Assembly: GCF_012939995.1 (NCBI RefSeq) | Contig: NZ_SPMZ01000031.1 | Span: forward strand, 29,007-93,006 | DNA from: Candidatus Competibacter phosphatis | GTDB lineage: Bacteria; Pseudomonadota; Gammaproteobacteria; Competibacterales; Competibacteraceae | Length of the DNA stretch: 64,000 nucleotides | Reading direction: 5' to 3' | In this document: one piece after another, positions 53,797 to 63,242 of the stretch | How the letters are laid out: every line of letters begins with the position of its first letter | How positions within the stretch are numbered: position 1 is the first letter of the stretch | The notes under the pieces: model-generated | What the model was told of the DNA's origin: nothing | What the model saw: the letters and a program-made list of their open reading frames with translations, nothing else | Databases searched by the model: none | Translations under genes and position numbers: made by a program

Positions 53797-54012
53797 ATGA
53801 ACATCGTCAAGAATATCGGTTCTGCCGACAAGATCGCCCGTCTCGTGGTCGGCGCCCTGCTGATCGTGCTCGCCTTGACCAAAACGATCGGTTTATGGGG
53901 CTGGATCGGGGTGGTGCCGATCGTCACCGCGCTGATGAACTGGTGCCCGGCCTATACCCTGCTCGGCATCAAGACCTGCTCAACCGACAACTCGCCAACA
54001 CCCTCGAACTAA
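53797..54012 (+). CDS. DUF2892 small membrane protein
   Basis: A 71-residue protein with two membrane helices (IARLVVGALLIVLAL and WGWIGVVPIVTALMNWCPAYTLLG). The N-terminal NIG..D+.AR.. motif and the NWCP.Y.LLGI.TC motif with two cysteines are the DUF2892 hallmarks, as found fused to rhodanese in YgaP. Stand-alone copies are common; function unknown, perhaps linked to sulfur handling. Confidence 0.88.
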   Translation: MNIVKNIGSADKIARLVVGALLIVLALTKTIGLWGWIGVVPIVTALMNWCPAYTLLGIKTCSTDNSPTPSN

Positions 54013-54085
54013 GCCACGAGACTGTTTCGCGGCGGACACCGGCCGCTTGGCGCGGCCGGTTCGACGCTGGTTCCCCCGCCACGCT

Positions 54086-55471
54086 TCACCGGCCCGCTTT
54101 CCGGTGTCCGCCCGCCTTGGATCGGCCGCGCCCCGTTGAGGCAGGTTTATAGGGATTGTCACCGCCCCGAAACTCGATTCGAATCGGCGTGCCCCACAAA
54201 TCCAATCGCTTGCGGTAGACGTTGGTGAGATAGCGCCGGTAGGCTTCCGGCACATGTTCGATCCGGTTGCCGTGAATGACGATCATCGGCGGGTTCTGCC
54301 CGCCCTGATGGGCGTAGCGCAGCTTGATGCTGTGCCCATGCACCAGCGGCGGCTGATGGGCAGCCAGCGCTTCCTCCAGAATCCGGGTCAACTCCGGGGT
54401 GGCCAGCTTACGAGTAGCGGCGGCGTAAGCCTCCCGCACCGACACCATCAGTTCGCCGACGCCGGTGCCGTGCAGGGCGGAAATAAAATGGATCTTGGCG
54501 AAATCGAGGAAGTTGAGCCGCCAGTCGAGGTCGCGCTTCACCTGGGTGCGGATCTCGGGATCAAGCCGATCCCATTTATTGACCGCCAGCACCAGCGCCC
54601 GGCCGCTATCCAGCACCAGACCCAGCAGGCTGGCGTCCTGATCGCTGATGCCTTGGCGTGCATCCAGCACCAGTACCACCACATGGGATTGTTCGATCGC
54701 TTGCAGAGCCTTGATGACGCTGAATTTCTCCACTGCCTCGCTGACCCGCGAGCGGCGGCGCACCCCGGCGGTATCCATCAGAACGTAGCGCTGACCGTCG
54801 CGTTCGAACGGCGCGGCCACGCTGTCGCGAGTGGTGCCGGGCAAGTCACAGGCCAGCATCCGTTCCTCGCCCAACAGACGGTTGACCAAGGTGGATTTGC
54901 CGACGTTGGGCCGGCCGACCACCGCCAGCTTGATGGTCGGTTCCTCCGGTTCCGCCGCCGCTTCGTCCGTCTCGTCAGGGGTCGGCAATACGGCCAGCAC
55001 CTCTTCCATCAAGTCTTCGACGCCCTGATTGTGGGCGGCAGCGACGACGTGCAGCTCATCCAGGCCGAGGACGTGAAACTCGGCGCTGAGCAGGTCGGGG
55101 TCACGATGCTCGCCCTTGTTGATCACCAGATGCAGCGGCTTGCCGGCGCGGCGCAATTGGTCGGCGATTTCCTCGTCGGCGGCGGTCAGCCCGGCGCGGC
55201 CATCCACCAGCAGCAGCACCAAATCGGCCTCTTCGATAGCCCGCCAGACCTGACGCGCCACTAGACCATCCATCCCTTCGTCGTCGCCGGTCAAGCCGCC
55301 GGTATCGACCAGCACACAGGGTCGCGGACCGCGCTGACTGATGCCGTACTGGCGGTCACGGGTCAGCCCCGGCATGTCGGCCACCAAGGCGTTACGCGTG
55401 CGGGTCAGGGAGTTGAACAGAGTGGATTTGCCGACGTTGGGCCGGCCGACCAGGGCGATGACGGGGAGCAT
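54086..55471 (-). CDS. der: Ribosome-assembly GTPase Der (EngA)
   Basis: A 461-residue double-GTPase needed for 50S ribosome assembly. Two G domains each carry GRPNVGKST (near residues 8 and 185), DTGG and DTAGVRRR switch sequences and NKGE / NKWD specificity motifs; a KH-like domain follows with [10 protein letters not shown] near the end. The frame opens at a GTG at 55480, but the ATG at 55471 ([14 protein letters not shown]) is the family start. Upstream bamB/hisS neighbours seen in many relatives are missing here. Confidence 0.95.
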   Translation of the reverse strand: MLPVIALVGRPNVGKSTLFNSLTRTRNALVADMPGLTRDRQYGISQRGPRPCVLVDTGGLTGDDEGMDGLVARQVWRAIEEADLVLLLVDGRAGLTAADEEIADQLRRAGKPLHLVINKGEHRDPDLLSAEFHVLGLDELHVVAAAHNQGVEDLMEEVLAVLPTPDETDEAAAEPEEPTIKLAVVGRPNVGKSTLVNRLLGEERMLACDLPGTTRDSVAAPFERDGQRYVLMDTAGVRRRSRVSEAVEKFSVIKALQAIEQSHVVVLVLDARQGISDQDASLLGLVLDSGRALVLAVNKWDRLDPEIRTQVKRDLDWRLNFLDFAKIHFISALHGTGVGELMVSVREAYAAATRKLATPELTRILEEALAAHQPPLVHGHSIKLRYAHQGGQNPPMIVIHGNRIEHVPEAYRRYLTNVYRKRLDLWGTPIRIEFRGGDNPYKPASTGRGRSKAGGHRKAGR

Positions 55472-55565
55472 GGAAGGCACTTCGGAGGTGGCGGAATCAG
55501 GAAGATTGCGCCGGATTATGCCTGAAAGTGCGTCCTCGGCCGTAACTGTTCGGGCGCGGGCCGGT

Positions 55566-56606
55566 TCAAACCGCCGTCTTGCGGGGATCGAAGGCGTCTC
55601 GGACCGCCTCGCCGACGAACACCAGCAGGCTCAGCAGCAGCGCCAGCACCACGAAGCCGGACACCCCCAGCCACGGCGCTTGCAGGTTGTCCTTGCCTTG
55701 GCGCAGCAGGTCGCCCAGCGAGGCCGAGCCCGGCGGCAGGCCCAAGCCGAGGAAGTCCAGCGCGGTGAGGGCGACGATGGAACCGGACAGGATGAACGGC
55801 ATGAAGGTCAGGGTCGCCACCATGGCGTTCGGCAGTACGTGCTTGAACATGATGCGACCGTCACTCATGCCCAGGGCGCGGGCGGCGCGGACGTAGTCGA
55901 AGTTGCGGGCGCGTAGGAACTCAGCCCGCACCACGCCGACCAGCGAGGTCCAACCGAACAGCATCAGGATCAACAACAAGGTCCAAAAACCCGGCACCAC
56001 CACGCTGGATACGATGATCAGGATGAACAGTTGCGGTAGCCCACCCCAGATTTCCAGAAAGCGCTGAAACAACAGATCCACGCGCCCACCGAAGTAGCCT
56101 TGCACCGCGCCGGCCGCCACGCCGACGATCGAAGAAGTCAAGGTGAGCAGCAGCCCGAACAACACCGATATTCGCAGACCGTAGATCAACCGGGCCAGCA
56201 CGTCGCGGCCCTGGTCGTCGGTGCCCAGCCAGTTTTCGGCGGACGGCGGGGCTGGGGCCGGCACCGGCAGGTTGTAGTTGACGGTGTCATAGCTAAAGCG
56301 GATCGGTGGCCAGAGCATCCAGCCATTTTCGTCGATCAGCTTGGCCAGATAAGGATCGCGGTAGTCGGCGGTGCTGGGAAACACGCCGCCGAAATCGGTT
56401 TCGGCGTAGTCCTTGAACACGGGGACATAGAACGCACCGTGATGGTAAATCAGCAGCGGGCGGTCGTTGGCGATGAATTCCGCGCTCAGGCTCAGGCCGA
56501 ACAGCAGCAGGAACAGCCACAACGACCACCAGCCACGGCGGTTGGCCCGGAATTGTGTCAGCCGGCGGCGGGTCAGGGGGGTGAGGTGAAACCGGGATTG
56601 TTTCAT
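55566..56606 (-). CDS. yejE: Oligopeptide/microcin C ABC transporter permease (YejE type)
   Basis: A 346-residue permease of the YejE type: an N-terminal helix, a long periplasmic segment with [11 protein letters not shown] and [20 protein letters not shown], then five helices with the EAA loop ([19 protein letters not shown]). It should pair with YejA, YejB and ATPase YejF to import peptides such as microcin C. None of those genes is adjacent: der follows downstream, and the sequence upstream of its start changes into the AT-richer cassette region, so an insertion or rearrangement probably cut the operon. No good ribosome site. Confidence 0.88.
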   Translation of the reverse strand: MKQSRFHLTPLTRRRLTQFRANRRGWWSLWLFLLLFGLSLSAEFIANDRPLLIYHHGAFYVPVFKDYAETDFGGVFPSTADYRDPYLAKLIDENGWMLWPPIRFSYDTVNYNLPVPAPAPPSAENWLGTDDQGRDVLARLIYGLRISVLFGLLLTLTSSIVGVAAGAVQGYFGGRVDLLFQRFLEIWGGLPQLFILIIVSSVVVPGFWTLLLILMLFGWTSLVGVVRAEFLRARNFDYVRAARALGMSDGRIMFKHVLPNAMVATLTFMPFILSGSIVALTALDFLGLGLPPGSASLGDLLRQGKDNLQAPWLGVSGFVVLALLLSLLVFVGEAVRDAFDPRKTAV

Positions 56607-56825
56607 GCGGCGGCAATCTTAACGGTGGGACCGGGGACGGTCCAGAGGATTGGCAACACTCAAGGTAGGCGACTTGGGAAACTCATCGACGTGACGCTAT
56701 ACTTGTGACATGAGTCCAGGTAGTGACGAGGCCACTGGCGATAATACGACCACCACCCAGGCAGAATATTCCGCCTTGTCAACCGCATCTCGTAGCAGTG
56801 GCTAACTTCTGGAGAGATAATGATC

Positions 56826-57470
56826 ATGGCGACTGAAAAACAACGCGCGGAGATTGATAACCATACCATGAAGTTTATTGTCGGAATTATTGCAATATCG
56901 CTTGCATATCTGACAGAAAAAATTCGCAGCAAAACCGCTTGCTTCCATCAGCGCATCGTATTGGGATGAAGGTCTATGGTCAGGTAATATTTTCGTAGGC
57001 TTTCTATTTGCAATCAGTGCGTTTCTTCTTTCATACAATGGCAATGACAAATGGGAAAAGTGGATGAGTAAAGTGGCGGCACTAGCTGCTATCTGTGTAG
57101 CCATGTTCCCATGTGGTTGCGATAGCCATCCTCAAATCATACCGATGGTTCACTATATTGCAGCGGCTGTGATGTTTAGCATTCTTGCTGTTTTTCTGCT
57201 ATTTCTTCTTTCTCAGGGCATGGAAAAAAAACTTGGGCTCAGGCACGTACGAGGGCAGTTCTATACGGGGCTTGTGGAATAGCGATTATATTAGCAATGA
57301 TGAGTATGGTGGTTGATCATCTGATGGATGATGCATTAAGTAACAGTTTTCCCCAGTTTACTTTCTATGCAGAAGCTACGGGATTAGTTGCATTTGGCAT
57401 CGCGTGGCTGACAGCCAGCCGGATTCTTCCATATCTAACACGTAGCGATGAGAAGTTATCGCTATTGTAA
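56826..57470 (+). CDS. Multi-pass membrane protein (cassette-type; two frameshifts)
   Basis: About 214 residues after repair. Hydrophobic helices alternate with short loops: MKFIVGIIAISLAYL, IFVGFLFAISAFLLSYNG, VAALAAICVAMFPC, YIAAAVMFSILAVFLLFLL, ACGIAIILAMMSMVV and GLVAFGIAWLTASRIL. Frame changes are needed near 56925 (one extra T in 'ccgcttgctt') and in the A8 run near 57230. GGAGA lies ten bases before the ATG at 56826. I do not recognise a named function; similar unnamed membrane proteins are common in integron cassettes. It is AT-richer than its left neighbours and is followed by a candidate attC site. Confidence 0.65.
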
Positions 57471-57503
57471 GTCCAAAACAATACCTAAAGGCATCCAAGA
57501 AGC

Positions 57504-57681
57504 ACATAACGATGGACTCCAATGGACGTTCCGCTGCGCGCCCGCACTACTACGGGGCGGCGGATTTCAATCTGCTGGTTGTTTGGCGCTCCGCGCCGCA
57601 CAACCACGCGGAAAAAGCCGACATCGGCCGTCAAATTTTCGGGTTTTCCGCCCTCGCGGCTTATCCGCTGCCCCGTTATTC
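57504..57681 (+). repeat. Candidate integron attC site 1
   Basis: Outer inverted ends ATAACG (57506-57511) and CGTTAT (57674-57679) enclose nested palindromes: GGGGCGGCGGAT (57554-57565) pairs with ATCCGCTGCCCC (57663-57674), and TGGTTGT..GGCGC pairs with GCGCC..ACAACCA (57576-57606). The right end GTTATTC resembles the attC crossover motif, and the next gene starts 21 bases after it, as in cassettes. The left half is less typical than attC site 2. Confidence 0.4.
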
Positions 57682-57702
57682 GCCCCAATAAATAGAGTCA
57701 CA

Positions 57703-60246
57703 ATGCCAACTCACCCCGACTCAATTGGATACATAAGGGACCTCGGTCATTCTGAAGGTATACCTTGGCTTGAGATGATCTGCGATCTCGCTGCTTCTGG
57801 AACAACAATTCTGAACCCCGTTGAGCTTGAAACCCTCGTTCAACTTTTTTATTAAGCGCGCAAGCTACCTTCGACAACCAGCGCCACCTGTATCAACACT
57901 ACCTGCCGGGACCGTCTCTACAACCATTGAACGGCTTGAGGCAATCGGGCCGTTTAACGGCTTTAAGCGCCTTAGTAACTCCCTAACAGCTTTATTCCCC
58001 AAGCAGGTAACTATTATTTTTGGAGCAAACGGAAGTGGAAAATCTAGTCTATGTGAAGCATTACAAATACTTGCTTCAAATGACGCCCCCTAGGCGTCCG
58101 CTTCAAGACGTTCTTGCGACAACTACAGTAACGCCTTCGTTTGCATATAAATTCACTTCGGATGCAACCACACAGACTTGGGCGTCACCAAGTGCATATG
58201 GCTCTCAATCAAACACCGTTAAGTACTTCGATTCAGATATCGCTTTTCAAAATATCAAGAACACTGTCGAGCCAGGGCGGATTATCGAACTCGCTCCGTT
58301 CAAGCTAGATATTTTCACGACTGCGAAGAAACACTGCGAAAAAATTGCGTGAAGAACTGCAAAAAAAAGCAGCGGGAGAATTCGACGTTGCTCGCGGGAG
58401 TTATCGAACAGATTCGCTCGAAGTTTGAACCATTTAAAGAATCAGAACTTGCCACCTTAGCCAGACCGACAATCTCTGTCTTTATATCCGAAATAGGGCT
58501 AGGCGAGAATTATTCTGAAGAGAGTGGGCTTGCCGAAAAACTAAAGAACAAGGAGGAGCTAGAGAAAGCCACCTCTGAAGATGGCCTCAAGTTGTTAAAA
58601 GGTGAGGTTGCTGCATTGAAAGCCCTACGCAGGGAAATTGATCCGGTCCTAAGTGCATCCGAGAAGCTCATCGAAATAGATCCAGTTTCTAAGTCCAAGG
58701 AACTGAAGGCGAAAGAAGAAGAACTAGAGGTTCTCGCCAAAGCACTGATCCCTTCAGGTGCGACCTTAGAGAAGTTGCTGGCACTTATTCGGCCTGCAAA
58801 TGAGGTCTGTAATCTTCACTCGCCAGAAACAGAACAGTGTCCTTTGTGTAAGCAAGCTCTGCGTGATAGTGAACTCGAGTTGTTCAAGCAATATTCCGCA
58901 CTTCTAACAAGAGAACTGGACGCAGCAATCACTGAGCTTCAGAATCTGCTGAAAACGGCCAAAAAGAGCCTCAAAGTAATCTCTGATTCTACCCCTAGCA
59001 GTTGGGCAAAGGACTCAGTCTTGCCCACGGAGAGGACTGAACCCGTTAAGGCAGTTGGGGAGACTATTCAAGAACGCTTCAAGGTGGGCTTAGAAATAGA
59101 CCAAGACAACATAGGTTTAGCTGCATCACTTCGAAATCTCGCCGAAGAGTTATCAAAAGGCCTTAGAGGATAAGGAGAAACTAATCGCAGAGGCAGGGAA
59201 AGACAGAGAGGAGCTTGTAAAAAAAAATGCAGGAAGTTTCTACCGAATGCGAGTCTCTTCTCTATGCAAAAAAAAATCAGTGAAAATATCGATCTAGTTA
59301 AAGATGCATATCAACGGACGCGAATTGCTGATCTCTGGACCTCAAATTTACCGAATTTCACATCAGTTCTACGCAAGATCACATCTACAGCAAAGACAGC
59401 ACACAAAGAGCTTGTAGTGGGAGACTTCAGGACGCGGTTAAATGCTGAATATCTCGCGCTCGCAGAGAGGGATATGAGTGCTTTCGGTGTAAAGCTAAAA
59501 AGACATCGGTGGCGACGGAGCAGTTACTGTAGATCATCATGTCTCCGGTCAAAAAAATTGATGATATTTTGAGTGAGGGTGAGCAAAGAGTTCATGCTCT
59601 TGCTTTGTTCTTCGCAGAACTAGAAACCTGTGAGCAGCAGGTGATCGTCTTTGATGATCCAATCTCCAGTTTTTGATTACAACTACATAGGTAACTATTG
59701 CAATCGGCTTCGTGATTATATTCAGAATCATCCAAATACACAGATTATTGTTCTCACGCACAATTGGGAGTTTTTTTGTTCAGATTCAGACAACCCTGAA
59801 TAGAGCTAGGCTAAACAACAAGATGGCAGTCCATGTATTAGAGAACTGCGCCGCAATTGGTGAGTACAGCGAAAAATATTGATGATTTGAAGAGCAAGAT
59901 TGACACGATACTCGCACAGACAGGAGAACCGACCAAACATCAGAAAGAGGTAATGGCTGGCAACATGCGACGCCTCATAGAAGCTATTGTTAATACCCAC
60001 GTATTCAACAAACAGCGGCATCAGTTTAAACAGAAAAGCCAACAGGTATCAGCTTTTGATGAATTTACAAAAGTTGTTCCGCTTCTTGCCACCGAGGCTC
60101 AGTCTTTAAGAGACCTATTCGAGAAATTGAGCATCACTGAACACGATGACCCAAGGAATGCATACGTCAACACCGATAAAGCAATGTTTCAAACGAGGTA
60201 CGGTGCGATTATGCATATAGAAACTGCAATTGTAGGAAGAAGGTGA
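57703..60246 (+). pseudogene. AAA_13-type (PrrC/RloC-like) ATPase, about ten single-base breaks
   Basis: Read across frames this is one ABC/SMC-like ATPase of about 840 residues: Walker A FGANGSGKSSLCEA near residue 105, a long coiled coil broken by CPLC (zinc-hook-like), the signature LSEGEQR, Walker B VIVFDDPISSFD, H-loop IIVLTHNWEFF, and a C-terminal helical part with NMRRLIEAI. That layout matches the ATPase of PrrC/RloC anticodon nucleases, although no nuclease triad is provable. Breaks lie near 57847, 58088, 58341, 58397, 59156, 59270, 59510, 59674, 59772 and 59875, mostly in homopolymers and mostly one extra base. As read it is not translatable. It looks like an integron cassette gene. 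Confidence 0.75.
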
Positions 60247-60268
60247 ATTTGTGTTACCTAACAAATTC

Positions 60269-60349
60269 GCATAACAAGGCCGTAAACTCGGACACATTTT
60301 TCGTTCGCTTCACTCACTACAAATGCGCCGGTTACGGCTGGCGTTAGGA
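60269..60349 (+). repeat. Integron attC site 2
   Basis: A typical attC layout of about 80 bases: R'' GCATAAC (60269-60275), AAG spacer, L'' GCCGTAAAC, a variable centre, then GTTACGGC (L') and crossover site GTTAGGA (60343-60349). L'' and L' pair as GCCGTAAAC / G-GTTACGGC with the usual unpaired base. It lies right after the stop of the ATPase gene and 33 bases before the next ATG, as in cassette arrays. Confidence 0.75.
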
Positions 60350-60382
60350 GTATATCTTCGTAGCAGCAAGAAGCATAAGCGC

Positions 60383-60724
60383 ATGATTATTTGGAGTGGA
60401 CTCGGCTTTCTGGTCGCAGTGATAGGTTTCGCCTCCTTGATCCTCACAGAGTTTGTGTCGGAGAAGATAACAGGCGATGACCAGTTCTACCAAGAGCATG
60501 GATGGGTCATTCTCGTTGGGATGCTTCTCGCCGCAGGATTGACCTACGGGCTCCATCGACTTCTTCTCCTGCAAAAGGGTCGCGTAGTGATCGATAAGGA
60601 GACCGGCCAGGAGATAGTCTTGCGATCGAGTCATTCTCTATTCTTCATTCCCGTGAAGTGGTGGCCAGCAGTTTTCGTCGGTCTCGGTGTGGTGATTGCA
60701 ATCGTAAACTCGAAAAGTGGATGA
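60383..60724 (+). CDS. Small cassette-type membrane protein
   Basis: A 113-residue protein opening MIIWSGLGFLVAVIGFASLILTE, a second helix (GWVILVGMLLAAGLTYGL), a loop with VVIDKETGQEIVLRSSHSLFFIPVKWW and a last helix (AVFVGLGVVIAIV). Proteins with this opening and the 'DKETG.E..L…H.LFFIP' loop are frequent in integron cassettes; function unknown. The ATG at 60383 is chosen over the upstream frame, which runs into attC. It directly follows attC site 2. Confidence 0.75.
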   Translation: MIIWSGLGFLVAVIGFASLILTEFVSEKITGDDQFYQEHGWVILVGMLLAAGLTYGLHRLLLLQKGRVVIDKETGQEIVLRSSHSLFFIPVKWWPAVFVGLGVVIAIVNSKSG

Positions 60725-60877
60725 GACTGTTCGGGATGCTGTGCTGCGGTTACGTGTCAGTGTGGACAAATCTTGATGCTGCTTGCTTCATCTGTTCCCA
60801 CGTTGTACCAGGCGTCTAACCAGGCAGCAGATCAATCCACCGCCCCGTTGAGAATAGAAATATCAGAGGAGACGACA

Positions 60878-61660
60878 ATGGAGGAATCATGGCAGTCAGG
60901 TGATCCTTACGAATATTACATGGGGCGATGGAGCAAGCTCGTAGCTGAGTTATTTGTCGATTGGTTATCACTTCCCACCGGCCTTAGTTGGCTAGACATC
61001 GGATGTGGATCAGGCGCTTTGAGCGAGGCTGTTATCACCAAGAATAACCCTGACGAGCTTATAGCAATTGACCAATCGGAAAATTTTGTCAGTACCGCTC
61101 AGCAACGACTAGGAAATCAGGCGAAGTGCAAAGTCGGCAATGCCCTATCATTGCCACTCGATGATGCATCAGCGAATGTTACGGTATCTGGTCTCGTATT
61201 GAATTTTTTGCCTGAGCCGGAAAAAGCACTTGCGGAAATGAAGCGAGTGACCAAAAAAGGAGGTACCGTTGCGGTGTATATCTGGGACTACGCCGGAAGG
61301 ATGGAGCTTCTCAAGTATTTTTGGGACACCGCTGTTCAACTGAATCCAAATGCATTTAGCCTTCATGAAAGCCACCGGTTTTCTAAAGCCGATGCCGAAG
61401 AATTGAGCGCCGCCTTCAAACGGGCGGGTTTCGCGGAAGTTGAAACAGCGCCTATCGAGGTGACTACAACGTTCTCCGATTTTGACGATTACTGGAAACC
61501 ATTCCTTGGTGGCCAGGGGCCAGCGCCAACGTATGCCTTGAAGCTGGAAGATACGGCAAGAAATCATCTCAGAGATGCTTTAGCGCAGCGACTACCTATT
61601 AAGGAAGACGGTTCAATTCCATTAACCGCGCGCGCTTGGGCAGCCAGGGGATTAGCGTAA
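60878..61660 (+). CDS. Class I SAM-dependent methyltransferase
   Basis: A 260-residue methyltransferase. The SAM loop WLDIGCGSGALSE lies near residue 35, the acidic residue at the end of beta-2 in IAIDQSENF near 60, and NVTVSGLVLNFLPEPEKAL and VKKGGTVAVYIWDY-like VTKKGGTVAVYIWDY give motifs II-III. AGAGGAG is seven bases before the ATG at 60878; an upstream in-frame ATG (60773) lacks support. It lies downstream of the cassette region, and its base composition is intermediate. The decarboxylase gene starts three bases after its stop, so the two are probably one transcript. Substrate unknown, most likely a small molecule. Confidence 0.85.
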   Translation: MEESWQSGDPYEYYMGRWSKLVAELFVDWLSLPTGLSWLDIGCGSGALSEAVITKNNPDELIAIDQSENFVSTAQQRLGNQAKCKVGNALSLPLDDASANVTVSGLVLNFLPEPEKALAEMKRVTKKGGTVAVYIWDYAGRMELLKYFWDTAVQLNPNAFSLHESHRFSKADAEELSAAFKRAGFAEVETAPIEVTTTFSDFDDYWKPFLGGQGPAPTYALKLEDTARNHLRDALAQRLPIKEDGSIPLTARAWAARGLA

Positions 61661-61663
61661 TCC

Positions 61664-63205
61664 ATGAAAAACACCCAACAAACTGAAATGCACAGAGACG
61701 CCGCCGAAACGGGTGACCTACAAGCACTGCTCGCGCAAGTCGGCGCTGCGCTGGACCAGTTCCTCCGTTTCGAACACGCCGATCCGGTGCGAACGAATCA
61801 TGAGTGGCGTCCTCGCCTCGACACCGCCCTACCGCTTCAAGGGATCGGAATCGAGCAGGTCACGGATGAACTCATCACCTACCTGATTCCGAATGGCTCA
61901 CCCGTGGCAAAGCCGGGGTTCACCTCGTTCATCACGACAGGCGGGACGACGGCATCCACCTTGGCATCGACGGCCGCCAGCATCGCGGCGCCGCAGCGCT
62001 ATCTCCTGACCGCATTCAACTTCCTGGAAGAGCTTTCCCTGGGCTGGCTGGCCTCGATGTGCTCCATCGGGCATCTGCAAGGCGTATACAGCTCAGGCGG
62101 CTCGGTCGCGAATCTGCTTGCACTGGGGGCGGCACGCCAGCACGCGTTCGAGAAGGTAGGCCATGATCCGGCGGCAGCCGGTGTGCATGGCCGCGTACGG
62201 GTGTATGCGACGCGCGAGGCGCACCACACGATTCAGCGCGCTGCTGGCGTGCTCGGTATCGGTCGGCGCGCGGTACGCCCGATTGCCTGTGATGCGGGCG
62301 GCCGAATGGAGATCGCCGACCTGCGCCGCGTGATCGCCGAAGACCGACAAGCGGGAGTGATCCCCATGGCGATCGTCGCGAACGCGGGGACCACCAACAC
62401 CGGCGCGATCGACCCGCTACTAGCCATCTCCGAAGTGGCGAGAGAGCACGGAATCTGGCTGCATATCGACGGCGCGTACGGACTGCCCGGCATCCTTGAC
62501 GAGCGGAAGACGCATCTCTACCGGGGCTTGGAGCATGCCGACTCGGTCATCGTCGACCCTCATAAATGGCTGGGCGCGGCCGTGGGGGTCGCCGCCACCT
62601 TCGTCCGCGACCGGGAGCTACTGCGCCGAGCCTTTACTCAAGAACCGGCGGATTACCTTGAGGGCGCGGTTCACCAAGATGCGCCATCGCCGACCGCCGA
62701 ACACTCCTTGGACGACTTCGGCATCCCGTACTTCGACTACGGAATCGAACTGAGCGCCCCGAGTCGCGGCGTTGTGGTCTGGGCGCTGCTTCGAGAGATT
62801 GGCGTGGAAGGAATGCGAGCCAGGATCGTGCGCCACAATGACTTGGCGCTTCGCGTCGCCGACGCAGCCCGCGAACACCCGAACCTCGAACTGTTGCTGG
62901 AGCCTACCCTCTCGATCTGCTGTTTCCGATATGTATCGCCCGACGTCCCGAACCTGAACCGTCTTAACCAAAACCTGCATCGTCGGCTTGTTCGCGAAAA
63001 TCGAAGCTTGCCGAGCACCACCCAGGTGAACGGCAAACTGGCGCTACGTCCATGCTTCTTGGGCGCGCGAACCGAAGTGACGCACGCGGACGAACTGCTC
63101 GCCGACGTTCTTCGGATCGGGGCGGAACTCGTCAGCGAACTCGTGGCTAACGGCACGAAAAGCTCAGAGAATATCCAGAGTGGGCACAACACATTGAATT
63201 TATGA
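61664..63205 (+). CDS. PLP-dependent decarboxylase (group II family)
   Basis: A 513-residue fold-type I PLP enzyme of the group II decarboxylase family (glutamate, aromatic amino acid, histidine decarboxylases and kin). The active-site lysine is in VDPHKWLGAAVG near residue 305, preceded by the aspartate of WLHIDGAYGLPG and VANAGTTNTGAIDP. The N-terminal PGFTSFITTGGT corresponds to the family's substrate loop. It is GC-rich like the main chromosome, so it is probably outside the cassette cluster. Close coupling with a methyltransferase suggests a small biosynthetic or detoxification pair (inference). Substrate unknown. Confidence 0.87.
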   Translation: MKNTQQTEMHRDAAETGDLQALLAQVGAALDQFLRFEHADPVRTNHEWRPRLDTALPLQGIGIEQVTDELITYLIPNGSPVAKPGFTSFITTGGTTASTLASTAASIAAPQRYLLTAFNFLEELSLGWLASMCSIGHLQGVYSSGGSVANLLALGAARQHAFEKVGHDPAAAGVHGRVRVYATREAHHTIQRAAGVLGIGRRAVRPIACDAGGRMEIADLRRVIAEDRQAGVIPMAIVANAGTTNTGAIDPLLAISEVAREHGIWLHIDGAYGLPGILDERKTHLYRGLEHADSVIVDPHKWLGAAVGVAATFVRDRELLRRAFTQEPADYLEGAVHQDAPSPTAEHSLDDFGIPYFDYGIELSAPSRGVVVWALLREIGVEGMRARIVRHNDLALRVADAAREHPNLELLLEPTLSICCFRYVSPDVPNLNRLNQNLHRRLVRENRSLPSTTQVNGKLALRPCFLGARTEVTHADELLADVLRIGAELVSELVANGTKSSENIQSGHNTLNL

Positions 63206-63242
63206 ATAATAGCCGCTCACCGTCCAGTAACCGCCACATCAT

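Noticed and set aside
60816-60865. Third attC site starting GTCTAAC
   Set aside because: GTCTAAC fits the left attC motif, but the nearest right-hand motif (GTTGAGA) fits poorly and is only about 40 bases away, too short, with no paired inner arms.
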